A DNA stretch of 64,000 nucleotides from assembly GCA_965247775.1 (NCBI GenBank), contig OZ252031.1, positions 2,294,001 to 2,358,000 on the forward strand. The letters run 5' to 3'. Each line of letters starts with the position of its first letter. Within the stretch, counting starts at the first letter, position 1. This DNA is from G965247775 sp965247775. Lineage in GTDB: Bacteria; Chloroflexota; Dehalococcoidia; Bin125. Positions 54,186 to 62,114 of the stretch are shown here, in pieces. The position numbers and the translations under genes are program-made. A model generated the notes under the pieces. That model saw only the letters and a list, made by a program, of their open reading frames with translations, was not told the origin of the DNA and did no database searches.

Positions 54186-54550
54186 CTAAATGATGTTTCC
54201 GTCGGCCAGGTTATCGCGGTAGCCGTAGATGATGCCCAGCACGCCCATGTCGTCGCCCTCGATCGCGAGCGTCACTTGCGGCAGGTTCTCCGTCGCCTGG
54301 CCGATCACCACCATGCCGCGGTGCGTCAGGTCGAAGGTGGTGAAGTGGCAGCCGCACGGTCCCACGATGGCCAGGTCCGCCTCCTACAAAGGAACCAATC
54401 GGGCAGCCCATGTGCGTGCAGAGTCGGAGAAGGCGACGACGTCCCCGTCCGGCCCCACGCCGCCCGCCGCCGGCCGGCCCAGCTTGACCAGGAAGTTCGT
54501 CTGACCCTCCTGGGGATACTCGAACGACACCGGCCCCGCTCAAGGATGAG
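54186..54550 (-). pseudogene. AioB/IdrB-type Rieske subunit remnant, frameshifted
   Basis: Minus-strand frames together read SFEYPQEGQTNFLVKLGRPA, CTHMGCPIGSF (first Rieske Cys-His box), DLAIVGPCGCHFTTFDLTHR (second box) and VTLAIEGDDMGVLGIIYGYR, ending at TAG 54186. This is the small subunit that accompanies AioA-type enzymes and lies just upstream of it, ten bases apart. The twin-Arg leader is missing and the frame changes at least twice. Confidence 0.65.
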
Positions 54551-54829
54551 GCTGGAGGCATGGCCGCTATCGGCCACCGCTTCGCAGGCTATGCCCTCCA
54601 CTTGCGCCGCGACGCGCTGCAGGTAGTCAGCCGACGCCTCGCACGCTCGCGCGATCTCCGTCGGGGCCCCAACGCCCCTTCCGCCAGCGCCGTCAGCCGG
54701 CGGCGGGACCCCCGCACGGACGCCGTAACCCTCCAAGAGCGCCATCTCAAGCCACCCCAGGACCCCGCACGGCTGGCGGCGCTCTGCCGCAGCGTCCTGG
54801 TGGTCAGCAGGGGCTCGACATCGAGCAGA

Positions 54830-55137
54830 TCCTGCGCCACATCGTGGTAGAGACCGTCATCTGCCGGGTGGCGCAGGAGGCGCTCACCAACGCCGTTCGC
54901 CACAGCCGGGGCAGCCGCATTGGGGTGCGGCTCCCATTCGAGGCGAGGCACGTCCGGCTGACCGTGTCCGACAACGGCATCGGCCTGCCCGCCATCCTGC
55001 AGGTCCAGGGCCTGGGCCTCACCGGCATGCGCGAGCGCGCCCGGCTGGAGGACGGGCGGTTGGAGGTCTCCTCGCCGCCCGGCCAGGGCGTCCGTGTGAC
55101 CCTCACGGTCCCCACGCAGGAGTCCGCGGCGGGGTGA
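54830..55137 (+). pseudogene. NarL-type sensor histidine kinase, ATPase-domain remnant
   Basis: The frame gives CRVAQEALTNAVRHSRGSRI (N box), LTVSDNGIGLPAILQ (G1) and GLGLTGMRERARLEDGRLEV (G2), the complete end of a HATPase_c domain of HisKA_3-type kinases. The upstream part (54560-54830) is broken and lacks a recognisable phospho-His helix. It was perhaps once the partner of a LuxR-type regulator. Confidence 0.65.
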
Positions 55138-55149
55138 AGGGCGGGGGCG

Positions 55150-56472
55150 TCAGCTCTGCCCGTGCCCCCGGTGGGCGATCAGGTCGATCTCCACATGCAG
55201 CAGGTCGTCCTGCAGCATCACGCCGCTGCCGCCGTCCGCCTCCCGGGAGGGGATCAGGTTGATGCTGGGCCAGTGGCCGAGCGGCTCGAAGATGCGGCGC
55301 CAGACCCGCTCGAAGCCCCGGTAGTCGCGCCGCGGCTCAACGAGGTAGACGCGCGCGTCCACGATGTCGCGCAGCGTCATCCCGTTGCCCGCCATCTGCT
55401 CCTGGAGCAGCGCCATCGTGGCTTCGGTCTGGATCTCGATGTTGGAGAAGTAGTGGGGCAGACCCGGCGGCGCCGTGGTCACACGCAGGTTCTCGTAATC
55501 GGGGATGGCCCCCTGGCCGGCCATGAAGAACCAATCCCCGGCGAACAGCCCCGGCGTGAAGTTCACCTTGCGGACCTGCACCGGATGCCAGCGGATCCCC
55601 TCGCGCGACTCCACCTTCTGATGCTCGGCGTCCGGCGCCAGGAAGAAGCAGTTGATGGTCATGAGGGCGTCCGGGACCAGCAGGGCTCGCATGGCCATGG
55701 AGCTGCGCCCGGGGGGCGGCACGCCCGCGCCGTGTCCCATGTACTGGCCCCAGATCCCGTCCATGTCGTGGAAATTGGTGAAATCCACCTCCATCGCCTG
55801 GGATTTCAGACCCTGCTCCAGGCCGCTCCCCGCCGCCGCCAGGACTTTGGCCCAGTTCTCAAAGATGTAGCGGGTCTGCATCTCCGCATCGGAGCCGTAG
55901 TAGGGGGCGACCGGATTGCGGTGCACCGGCACGCCGGTGGTGAAGTCCGTCGCGGGCAGCGCCGACGGGAAGACGAAGATCCCCGCCTTGGTCGCTTGGG
56001 GCGCCCACTCCGCCTCCATCGGATCGGGGACGTCGTCGACGTGGATCGTCTCCTTGCTGGCCACCGCGTCGGCCGCGAGCGCGACCGCCGAGAGGCTCAG
56101 GCGCGCGCCCGGGAAGAGGTGGTCGTCGCCCACCACCGCCGTCGCGCGGGCGGGGGGCTCCGCGGTGAAGTACTCCCGCCAGACCAGCTTGAATTCGTAG
56201 AAGTCCTCGGGCGCTACCAGGTAGACCTCAGCCTTGACGACGCGGTCCAAGCTGGAGCCGGCCTCGGCCAGCACGCCGCGCAGCGCCTCGCAGACGGCCC
56301 GCGTCTGGGCAGCGATGTCGGACTCTCCCGTGTACGGGGAAGGCGCGGCCGCGTGCACCACGGCGCCCTCGGCGTCCAGCGGATAGATGGTGGAAACCCA
56401 GATGTAGTCGCCTTGCCGGTTGGCGCGCGGCACCGGCAGGGCTTGGAAGGGGAGCGCGCTAGTTGTAGTCAT
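55150..56472 (-). CDS. Triple-domain RidA-family protein (copy D)
   Basis: A 440-residue protein with three tandem RidA domains, close to copy B (5995-7317) by eye. Arg is kept in domain 1 (PPARATAVVGDDH) and domain 2 (PPPGRSSMAMRA); domain 3 reads GHWPSINLIPSRE. It is the last gene of an operon of triple-RidA, binding protein, two permeases, GntR regulator and this gene. Its ATG 56472 overlaps the regulator's stop codon (ATGA), and GGAAGGACGACCC provides the ribosome site. The operon context suggests it processes an imported compound, or a reactive product of it, in the cytoplasm. Confidence 0.85.
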   Translation of the reverse strand: MTTTSALPFQALPVPRANRQGDYIWVSTIYPLDAEGAVVHAAAPSPYTGESDIAAQTRAVCEALRGVLAEAGSSLDRVVKAEVYLVAPEDFYEFKLVWREYFTAEPPARATAVVGDDHLFPGARLSLSAVALAADAVASKETIHVDDVPDPMEAEWAPQATKAGIFVFPSALPATDFTTGVPVHRNPVAPYYGSDAEMQTRYIFENWAKVLAAAGSGLEQGLKSQAMEVDFTNFHDMDGIWGQYMGHGAGVPPPGRSSMAMRALLVPDALMTINCFFLAPDAEHQKVESREGIRWHPVQVRKVNFTPGLFAGDWFFMAGQGAIPDYENLRVTTAPPGLPHYFSNIEIQTEATMALLQEQMAGNGMTLRDIVDARVYLVEPRRDYRGFERVWRRIFEPLGHWPSINLIPSREADGGSGVMLQDDLLHVEIDLIAHRGHGQS

Positions 56473-57243
56473 CGGGTCGTCCTTCCCTGGGGGCGGCGCC
56501 GGCGTGGTGGTGGCGGGCCGGGCGAGCCGCGTCCGTCGCGCGCGGCGGCCGGGCCCGAAGCCAGCACCCGATCTGCCGCTTCCGAAAAGAGCGCGATGCC
56601 GCCCACCGAGTTCGGCACATGCGCCACCATACTCTCGACGTGCGCCGACACCGCGTGGTGCGCGGTCTCGCGGTCGCGCTGCCTCAGCGCAGAGACCAAC
56701 TCAATGTGCTCGTCCGCGGCTTGCCGCAAGGCGTACGGTCCCAATTGGTAGGCATAAAAAGAGTACGCCCCGCGTAGGGAAGACATCAATTCCAGCAGTT
56801 TGGGCACGGCCGCCGCCTCGTAGAGCGTCTGGTGGAAGTAGTCGTTGTGCTCGAAGGAGGCCGCCGGATCCCCGACGGCGGCGGCGGCGGCGAAATCCTC
56901 CGCATGCCGGTGCGCCTCGGCGGTGAGGCGGGCCAGGCTCGCGTCATCCATCTCCAGCAACATGTCCACGGCCAGTGCTCCAGGCAGGCGCGGATGCGCG
57001 CCTCCTTCTCGAACTCGGCCCGCGAGCGCTGGCGCACGCGCGCACCCTGATGCGGGGTGATCGTCACCACGCCCTGCACCTCAAGCTGACGCAACGCCTC
57101 CCGCACGGGGGTCAACGAGAGGCCAGGCGGTGCGCCCAATGCTCGACCCGCACCCGTTCGCCGGGGCGGATCTCGCCGGCCACGACCGCCCGGCGCATGG
57201 CCTCGGCGGCGTGCGCCATCTTGGTGGGAAACACGCGGGCCAT
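56469..57243 (-). pseudogene. GntR/FCD-family regulator with two frameshifts
   Basis: From ATG 57243: MARVFPTKMAHAAEAMRRAV then VAGEIRPGERVRVEHWAHRL; a frame change near 57130; then LSLTPVREALRQLEVQGVVT and TPHQGARVRQRS (winged helix); another frame change near 56965; then LARLTAEAHRHAEDFAAAA and HNDYFHQTLYEAAAVPKLLE (FCD ligand domain). Together this is a complete regulator of about 255 residues, of the type that senses small organic acids. The FCD metal ligands (Asp/His of HNDYFHQTL and His in SAHVESM) are present. The stop overlaps the start of copy D. Sequence error or real loss of regulation are both possible. Confidence 0.75.
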
Positions 57244-57337
57244 CACGCCTCCGCTTCCGCCTGCCCGGCGGCCCCCAGCCGCGCGCGGGGCGCAGCCAGC
57301 GCATGGCCGGCCGTTCCAAGTGCCCGGCGGCGGCGGC

Positions 57338-58198
57338 TCACTCGCGGGGCGCCCAGAAGACGACCAACTTCTCAATGAGTTCCACTATGTAGTACAGGAG
57401 CACCGTGATGATGGCCAGCACGATGATGACCACGAAGACCTCGGCGACCGCCAGCCGGATCGACAGGACCAGGATCAACTGCCCCAGCCCGGCCGTCGCC
57501 CCGAAGAACTCGGCGATCACCGAGCCGATGATCGCGTTCGTCATCCCGTTCTTGAAGCCGGAGAAGATCGTCGGCAGCCCCTGCGGAAACTGCCACATGT
57601 ACAGCCGCTGGTAACGGTTGGCGCGGAAGCTGCGCATCAGCCGCAGGTCGTCCGGCTGGATGGTGTTCATGCCCACCATGGCGTTGATGTAAACGGGGAA
57701 GAAGGTGATCAGCGCCACCAGAATCATCTTGTCTTTCGGCGCGATGCCAAAGAGGTACTCGTTCTGGCCGAACCAGGTGATCAGGATCGGGATCAACGTC
57801 ACCTTGGGGATCGCCTGCAACGCCAGGATGTAGTCCGTGACGAAGAAGCGCAGCTTGGGGTAAAGCGTCAGCACCACGGCCGTCAGCAGCGCCGCCGCCG
57901 CGCCGACGGCGAAGCCCGAGAACGTCTCCCGCATCGTCACCCCGAGGTTGTTGGGAAACGCCTCCGACTTCCAGAGCACATTGCCGATCTCTCCCACCAC
58001 GGAGGAGGGCCGCGGCAGGATCACCTCGCGCATCCACCCCAGCTCGATCACCAGCTCCCAGATGACGAACAGTGCCGCGAACAACACCACCCGCAGCCCC
58101 CAGCGCGCCGCGAAGCGCGCCCGCGTGCTGTCCGCCAGGCGCTGGTAGCGCTCGGCCAAGTCCACACGCCCCAAGGCAGGCGCTTCAGCCGCCATCAC
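57338..58198 (-). CDS. ABC transporter permease (SsuC/ThiX-like)
   Basis: A 286-residue permease with about six membrane segments and the EAA loop LQAIPKVTLIPILITWFGQN. It ends with GATAGLGQLILVLSI and a C-terminal helix ELIEKLVVFWAPRE. It lies 35 bases behind a second permease gene and corresponds to the second half of the fused permease at 30.5-32.2 kb (VFWAPRE versus VFWQKEA ends). An insert EYLFGIAPKDKM follows the EAA loop. The two permeases probably form a heterodimer for an NMT1-type importer. The ATPase is not in this operon. Confidence 0.85.
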   Translation of the reverse strand: MMAAEAPALGRVDLAERYQRLADSTRARFAARWGLRVVLFAALFVIWELVIELGWMREVILPRPSSVVGEIGNVLWKSEAFPNNLGVTMRETFSGFAVGAAAALLTAVVLTLYPKLRFFVTDYILALQAIPKVTLIPILITWFGQNEYLFGIAPKDKMILVALITFFPVYINAMVGMNTIQPDDLRLMRSFRANRYQRLYMWQFPQGLPTIFSGFKNGMTNAIIGSVIAEFFGATAGLGQLILVLSIRLAVAEVFVVIIVLAIITVLLYYIVELIEKLVVFWAPRE

Positions 58199-58233
58199 AC
58201 CCCTCGCTCAGCGTCACGCGCCCCGCGCCGCGG

Positions 58234-59100
58234 CTAGCCACCCATCGGCGCCTGGTCCAGCGGCTTTACCCAGAAGGCGATCTTCCGCTGTATGAGATCC
58301 AGCAGGAAGAACAACATCAGCGCCGTTAGCGAGACGGCGATCATCACCGAGAACAGGTCCGCGACCTTCAGCTGCGAGAAGAAGAGCTTGATCATGAAGC
58401 CCAACCCCTCGTTGCCGAGAAGGAACTCGGCCAGGATGGTGCCCACGATCGCGTTGGCCAAGGCGACCTTGAGGCCCCCGAAGAAATTGGGCAACGCGTG
58501 GGGGAACTGCAGCATATAGAACCGCTGGATCCGGTTCACCTGGTAGCTCGAGAGGAGCCGGTGGTTGTCCTCGGGCACCCGCGCGACCCCGGCCAGCGTC
58601 GTCAGGAAAATCGGGAAGAAGGAGATGATAGCTGCCAGGAGCAGCTTCGACGTCAGCCCGAAGCCGAACGCGGTGACCAGCACGGGCACCAGCGTGACTT
58701 TGGGAATTGCCTCGAAGGCCACCGCGTAGTCGGAGACGATGAACCGCGTCCAGGGAAACAGGACGATCGTCACGGCCAGGCTCAAGCCGATGCCCGTCCC
58801 GATCCCCAACCCCGCCAGCGTGCTGAGCACGGTGGCCCGGAAGAATTCCCAGAAGAGGGTCGTCTGGTAGATGTCCCAGATCTTCTCGGCGATCGCGGTG
58901 GGCCGGGAGACGGTGACTTCGGCGATCCAACCCCAATCGACGACGAGTTCCCAGGCCAGCGCGAACAGGAAGAACATGAAGAAGCGCAGCGCCCAGCGCC
59001 CCGCCACCCGCACGGCCAGGTGACTGCTCCAGAGGTCGTCCGCGCGGGCGCGCAGCCGGGTCAGGGGCTGGTCCCGCAACGCTACGTGCTCGACCGCCAT
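58234..59100 (-). CDS. ABC transporter permease (SsuC/ThiX-like)
   Basis: A 288-residue permease. Membrane segment 1 is WALRFFMFFLFALAWELVVD. The EAA loop is FEAIPKVTLVPVLVTAFGFG, and the late motif is LGNEGLGFMIKLFFSQ. It corresponds to the first half of the fused permease (both end in a DIVQRRVVFWAAPE or DLIQRKIAFWVKPL helix). It begins 128 bases after the binding-protein gene and ends 35 bases before the partner permease. The pair would form the membrane pore for the substrate delivered by the lipoprotein encoded upstream. Confidence 0.85.
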   Translation of the reverse strand: MAVEHVALRDQPLTRLRARADDLWSSHLAVRVAGRWALRFFMFFLFALAWELVVDWGWIAEVTVSRPTAIAEKIWDIYQTTLFWEFFRATVLSTLAGLGIGTGIGLSLAVTIVLFPWTRFIVSDYAVAFEAIPKVTLVPVLVTAFGFGLTSKLLLAAIISFFPIFLTTLAGVARVPEDNHRLLSSYQVNRIQRFYMLQFPHALPNFFGGLKVALANAIVGTILAEFLLGNEGLGFMIKLFFSQLKVADLFSVMIAVSLTALMLFFLLDLIQRKIAFWVKPLDQAPMGG

Positions 59101-59228
59101 GCCATCCCGTTCATCGCCTGCGGCGCAGCGCTGTCACGTCGCGCTGGAGCGGGCCGCCCGCATCCGGCGCCCCGGCCCGAAGCCGGAGCGCCTAGAAGCG
59201 GGCGGCCAGTTCGATCGTTCGCAGCCGC

Positions 59229-60635
59229 TTAGACGTCGTTCGCCGCGAGGAAGTCCCGCGCATCCTGACGGATCCGCTCCGCGTCGAAGTCCCAGATCTC
59301 CGACTGCAGTGAATTGTCGATGATGGCCGAGGTATCGAACGGCTCCGTGAACGCCAACGGGTCCACGTCGCTGCCCGTGCCGCCGCGCAGCAGGAAGGCC
59401 TGGTAGTCGTTCCAGCCGTCCACAGGCACCTCGCCCAGGCTGGTCCCCGCCGGCGGAATCGCGCGGGTAGCGACGAAGAGGTTGACGAACTCTTCGATAT
59501 CGTCAACGGGCCCGGAGTCTGGCGCGTACTCGAGCCCGATGATCGCCGCCGCCCGGGGGCTCTCCAGCGTGAAGATCGTCCCCTTGGCCAAGGCGCGGCA
59601 GTAGCCAATCACGTCACTGCGGTTGGAGCGCACGAATTCCCTCCGGGCCCCAATCGCATCGTCCGCCGAGAGCGCCTGCACCTCCGGCGGCGAGATGTCG
59701 CGCATCGGCAGGCCGCCCTGCTCGATGAAGATAACGTCGAAGATGCTCCCCCCGAAGGCGGCGATGCGGCCCGTGTTCAGGGCGTCGATCGTGGGCTGCG
59801 GCGTGGTGCCGCTCGTCGGTATCAGGGTCACGTCCTCGCCCTCGACCAGCCCGATGGACGACAGCAGCGAGCGCACCATCGGCACCTCGCCACCCTCGAA
59901 CTCCGTGATCCCGATCGACTGGCCGCGCAGGTCGTCCGCATTGAAGCTCGTGATATTGCTGTCTGCGGGCGCCGCGATCGTGAAGATGAACGGATACGTG
60001 TTCTGGAACACCACGGTCAGGAACTGCCCGGCCACGAAAGCGTTCATCGCATTCACGGGCGTGAGGCGCGCGTAGTCAACCGCGCCGCCGGCGATCAGCG
60101 GCAAGAGCGCCGTCTGGTAGATGACCTCGTTAATGAAGCCCTCTTCCTCGAAGTAGCCCATCGTCATCGCGCTGAACGGCTCCGGCAGGAACCCCGCGAA
60201 GGGCGCCCCGAAGGGGAAAGCGAACTTCACGTCCCTCAGCTGCTGCGCGGGCGCAGGGGCGGACGGCGTGGGTGTGGCCTCTAGCTCCGCCAAGCGGTCC
60301 TCCAGCGCCGCGACCTCCGCCGCCGCGGCCGCCGCCGCCGCGGCGTCTCCCGTGTCGGCCGGCGCGCTCTCCAGGTCCGCCAGCTGCTCCCGCAGCGCCG
60401 CCACCTCGGCGCTCGCCGATGCGGCCGCGGCCGCGGCCGCATCGGCCGCGGCCGTGTCAGCGGGGGCGGCAGTTGCGGGGGCGCTGTCATCGTCGCCGCA
60501 GCCGACCAGCGCCAGCCCGGCGGCCCCGACACCCGCCTTCGCCGACATCCCCAACATGTGGCGTCGGGAGAGGCGGCGGTGGGCCAGCTGCCCGAGCATC
60601 CGTCCCAGTTCCTCGTGCGTGCTTTGTTCGCTCAT
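59229..60635 (-). CDS. NMT1/SsuA-like binding lipoprotein with coiled-coil stalk
   Basis: A 468-residue paralog of the binding proteins at 29.3 and 36.9 kb. The leader has LSRRHMLGMSAKAGVGAAG and a lipobox ending at Cys46. Between Cys46 and the ligand fold lies an Ala-rich stalk of about 85 residues with two similar heptad runs, EVAALREQLADLESAP and EVAALEDRLAELEATP, likely an alpha-helical coiled coil that lifts the receptor off the membrane or oligomerises it. The other two paralogs lack it. The binding fold shows FEEEGFINEVIYQTALLPLI, GITEFEGGEVPMVRSLLSSI, PTSGTTPQPTIDALNTGRIA and GLPMRDISPPEV. ATG 60635 follows AAGGAGCAGGAA. It starts 59 bases after copy E. Confidence 0.85.
   Translation of the reverse strand: MSEQSTHEELGRMLGQLAHRRLSRRHMLGMSAKAGVGAAGLALVGCGDDDSAPATAAPADTAAADAAAAAAASASAEVAALREQLADLESAPADTGDAAAAAAAAAEVAALEDRLAELEATPTPSAPAPAQQLRDVKFAFPFGAPFAGFLPEPFSAMTMGYFEEEGFINEVIYQTALLPLIAGGAVDYARLTPVNAMNAFVAGQFLTVVFQNTYPFIFTIAAPADSNITSFNADDLRGQSIGITEFEGGEVPMVRSLLSSIGLVEGEDVTLIPTSGTTPQPTIDALNTGRIAAFGGSIFDVIFIEQGGLPMRDISPPEVQALSADDAIGARREFVRSNRSDVIGYCRALAKGTIFTLESPRAAAIIGLEYAPDSGPVDDIEEFVNLFVATRAIPPAGTSLGEVPVDGWNDYQAFLLRGGTGSDVDPLAFTEPFDTSAIIDNSLQSEIWDFDAERIRQDARDFLAANDV
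60415..60446. repeat. Perfect 32-bp palindrome in the Ala-rich stalk
   Basis: Each 16-base arm reads gccgatgcggccgcgg followed directly by its reverse complement. It falls in alanine codons of the stalk and may simply reflect GC-rich Ala repeats. Confidence 0.8.
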
Positions 60636-60694
60636 TTCCTGCTCCTTCCCCAGATCCTCCGGACCTGGCGCTTTCCTCGGTTCTCGTTCACCGG

Positions 60695-61981
60695 CTACCG
60701 ATGCACGGTCAGATCGATCTCGATGACCAGCTCGTGCATCATGATGCCGCCCAACCCGTTGGCTTGCTTCGACGGGATCAGGTTCATGCTCGGCAGATGT
60801 CCCGTCGGCTCGAAGATCTTGCGCCAACTCCGCTCGAAGCCACGGTAGTCGCGCCGGGGCTCGGTGAGGAAGATGCGCGCGTCCACGACGTTCGTCAAGT
60901 CCAGCCCATTCGCCTCCAACTGCTCCCCAAGGAGCACCATGGTGGACTCCGTCTGGATCTCAATGTCGTTCCAATAGTGCGGCAGCCCCGCCGGCGCGGT
61001 CTCGAAGACCGGTCCCTCGAACTCCGGGATCGCGCACTGCCCAGCCATGAAGAACCACTTCCCGGCCCACAGGCCGGGCGTGAAGTGGACGTTGCGCACG
61101 TCCTCCGGATGCCAGCGGATGCCCGCCCGCGACTCGGACTTCTGATGGTCCGCGTCCGGCGCCAGGAAGAAGATGTTGGGCACCAGCAGCGCGCCCGGGA
61201 CCAGCAACTCGCGCATGGCCATCGAGCTGCGCGTGGGCGGCGCCCCGCCGCCGGAGTGGCCGATGTATTGGTCCCAGATCGCGTCCATGTCGTGGAAGTG
61301 CGCGAGGTCCGTCTCGTAGGCCTGCGACTTCAGCGCCTGGTCCAGGCCGCTGCCCGCCGCAGTCAGAATCTTGCCCCACTGCTCGAAGATGTAGCTCGCC
61401 TGCAGCTCCATCTCGGAGCCGTAGTAGGGGGCGATGGGGTTCGTCTTCACCGCCAGGCCGGTCTCGAAGTCCGTCGCCGGCACCGGCGATGGGAACACGA
61501 ACGGCGCCGCCTTGACCGCCTGCGCGCACCACTCCGCCTCCAGCGGATCCGGCGCCGCGTCCGTGTGGATGTACTCCCGCGGCACGGTCGCGTCGTTCGC
61601 CAGCGCCACCGCCGAGACGCTCACCCGCGCCCCCGGGAAAATGTGGTCGTCGCCGATGACGGCCGTCGTGCGCGCCGGCGGCTCCTGCGGGAAGTACGCT
61701 TTCCAGACCAGCTTGAACTCGTAGAACTCCGCCGGGTCCACCAGGTAGACCTCGGCCTTCAGCACCCGATCCAGGCCGCTGCCGGCCTCGGCCAGGACCC
61801 CGCCCAGCGTCTCCAGGATGGCCCGCGTCTGGGCCGCAATCTCCGCCTCGCCCACGTAGGGCGAGACGGCCTCGCTGTGGACGACCTCCCCCGCCGCCGT
61901 CAGCGGGTAGATCGTCGAGACGTGGATGAAGTCGCCCTGCCGCGAGAAGCGCGGAGCGGGCAGGGCGTTGAGCGCGGGCAT
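60695..61981 (-). CDS. Triple-domain RidA-family protein (copy E)
   Basis: A 428-residue protein with three RidA domains, close to copy C by eye (REYIHTDAAPDPLEAEWCAQ, SGGGAPPTRSSMAM). Arg is kept in domain 1 (PPARTTAVIGDDH) and domain 2; domain 3 reads GHLPSMNLIPSKQ. It is the first gene of the importer operon and has its own promoter-like sequence about 60-85 bases upstream. I use ATG 61981, behind GAGGGGGG; the extra upstream residues in frame are not family-like. It pairs with copy D, of the other subfamily, at the far end of the operon, so each operon copy carries one of each type. Confidence 0.85.
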   Translation of the reverse strand: MPALNALPAPRFSRQGDFIHVSTIYPLTAAGEVVHSEAVSPYVGEAEIAAQTRAILETLGGVLAEAGSGLDRVLKAEVYLVDPAEFYEFKLVWKAYFPQEPPARTTAVIGDDHIFPGARVSVSAVALANDATVPREYIHTDAAPDPLEAEWCAQAVKAAPFVFPSPVPATDFETGLAVKTNPIAPYYGSEMELQASYIFEQWGKILTAAGSGLDQALKSQAYETDLAHFHDMDAIWDQYIGHSGGGAPPTRSSMAMRELLVPGALLVPNIFFLAPDADHQKSESRAGIRWHPEDVRNVHFTPGLWAGKWFFMAGQCAIPEFEGPVFETAPAGLPHYWNDIEIQTESTMVLLGEQLEANGLDLTNVVDARIFLTEPRRDYRGFERSWRKIFEPTGHLPSMNLIPSKQANGLGGIMMHELVIEIDLTVHR

Positions 61982-62037
61982 GCGACCCCCCTCACCCCGG
62001 CGCCGACCGTCTCTCGACGCCTCGTGGGGCTCAGGAG

Positions 62038-62066
62038 CAAATATCATATAGGGCTCGGCGTGTCAA
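62038..62066 (-). promoter_or_regulatory. Likely promoter of the triple-RidA/importer operon
   Basis: In an AT-richer patch between divergent genes the minus strand has a perfect TTGACA (62066-62061), a 17-base spacer and TATTTG (62043-62038). Transcription would begin near 62031, leaving a leader of about 50 bases before ATG 61981. An overlapping tatatgat offers an alternative -10 but with poor spacing. Confidence 0.45.
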
Positions 62067-62114
62067 ACATCACACACCCGAGATTTCCGGTATCTTCCGC
62101 GCGGAGGAACCGCC

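Noticed and set aside
60260..60460. A short tandem repeat array or CRISPR-like array in the Ala-rich segment
   Set aside because: The repetition is of GCC/GCG alanine codons inside a coding coiled-coil stalk, without regular spacers.
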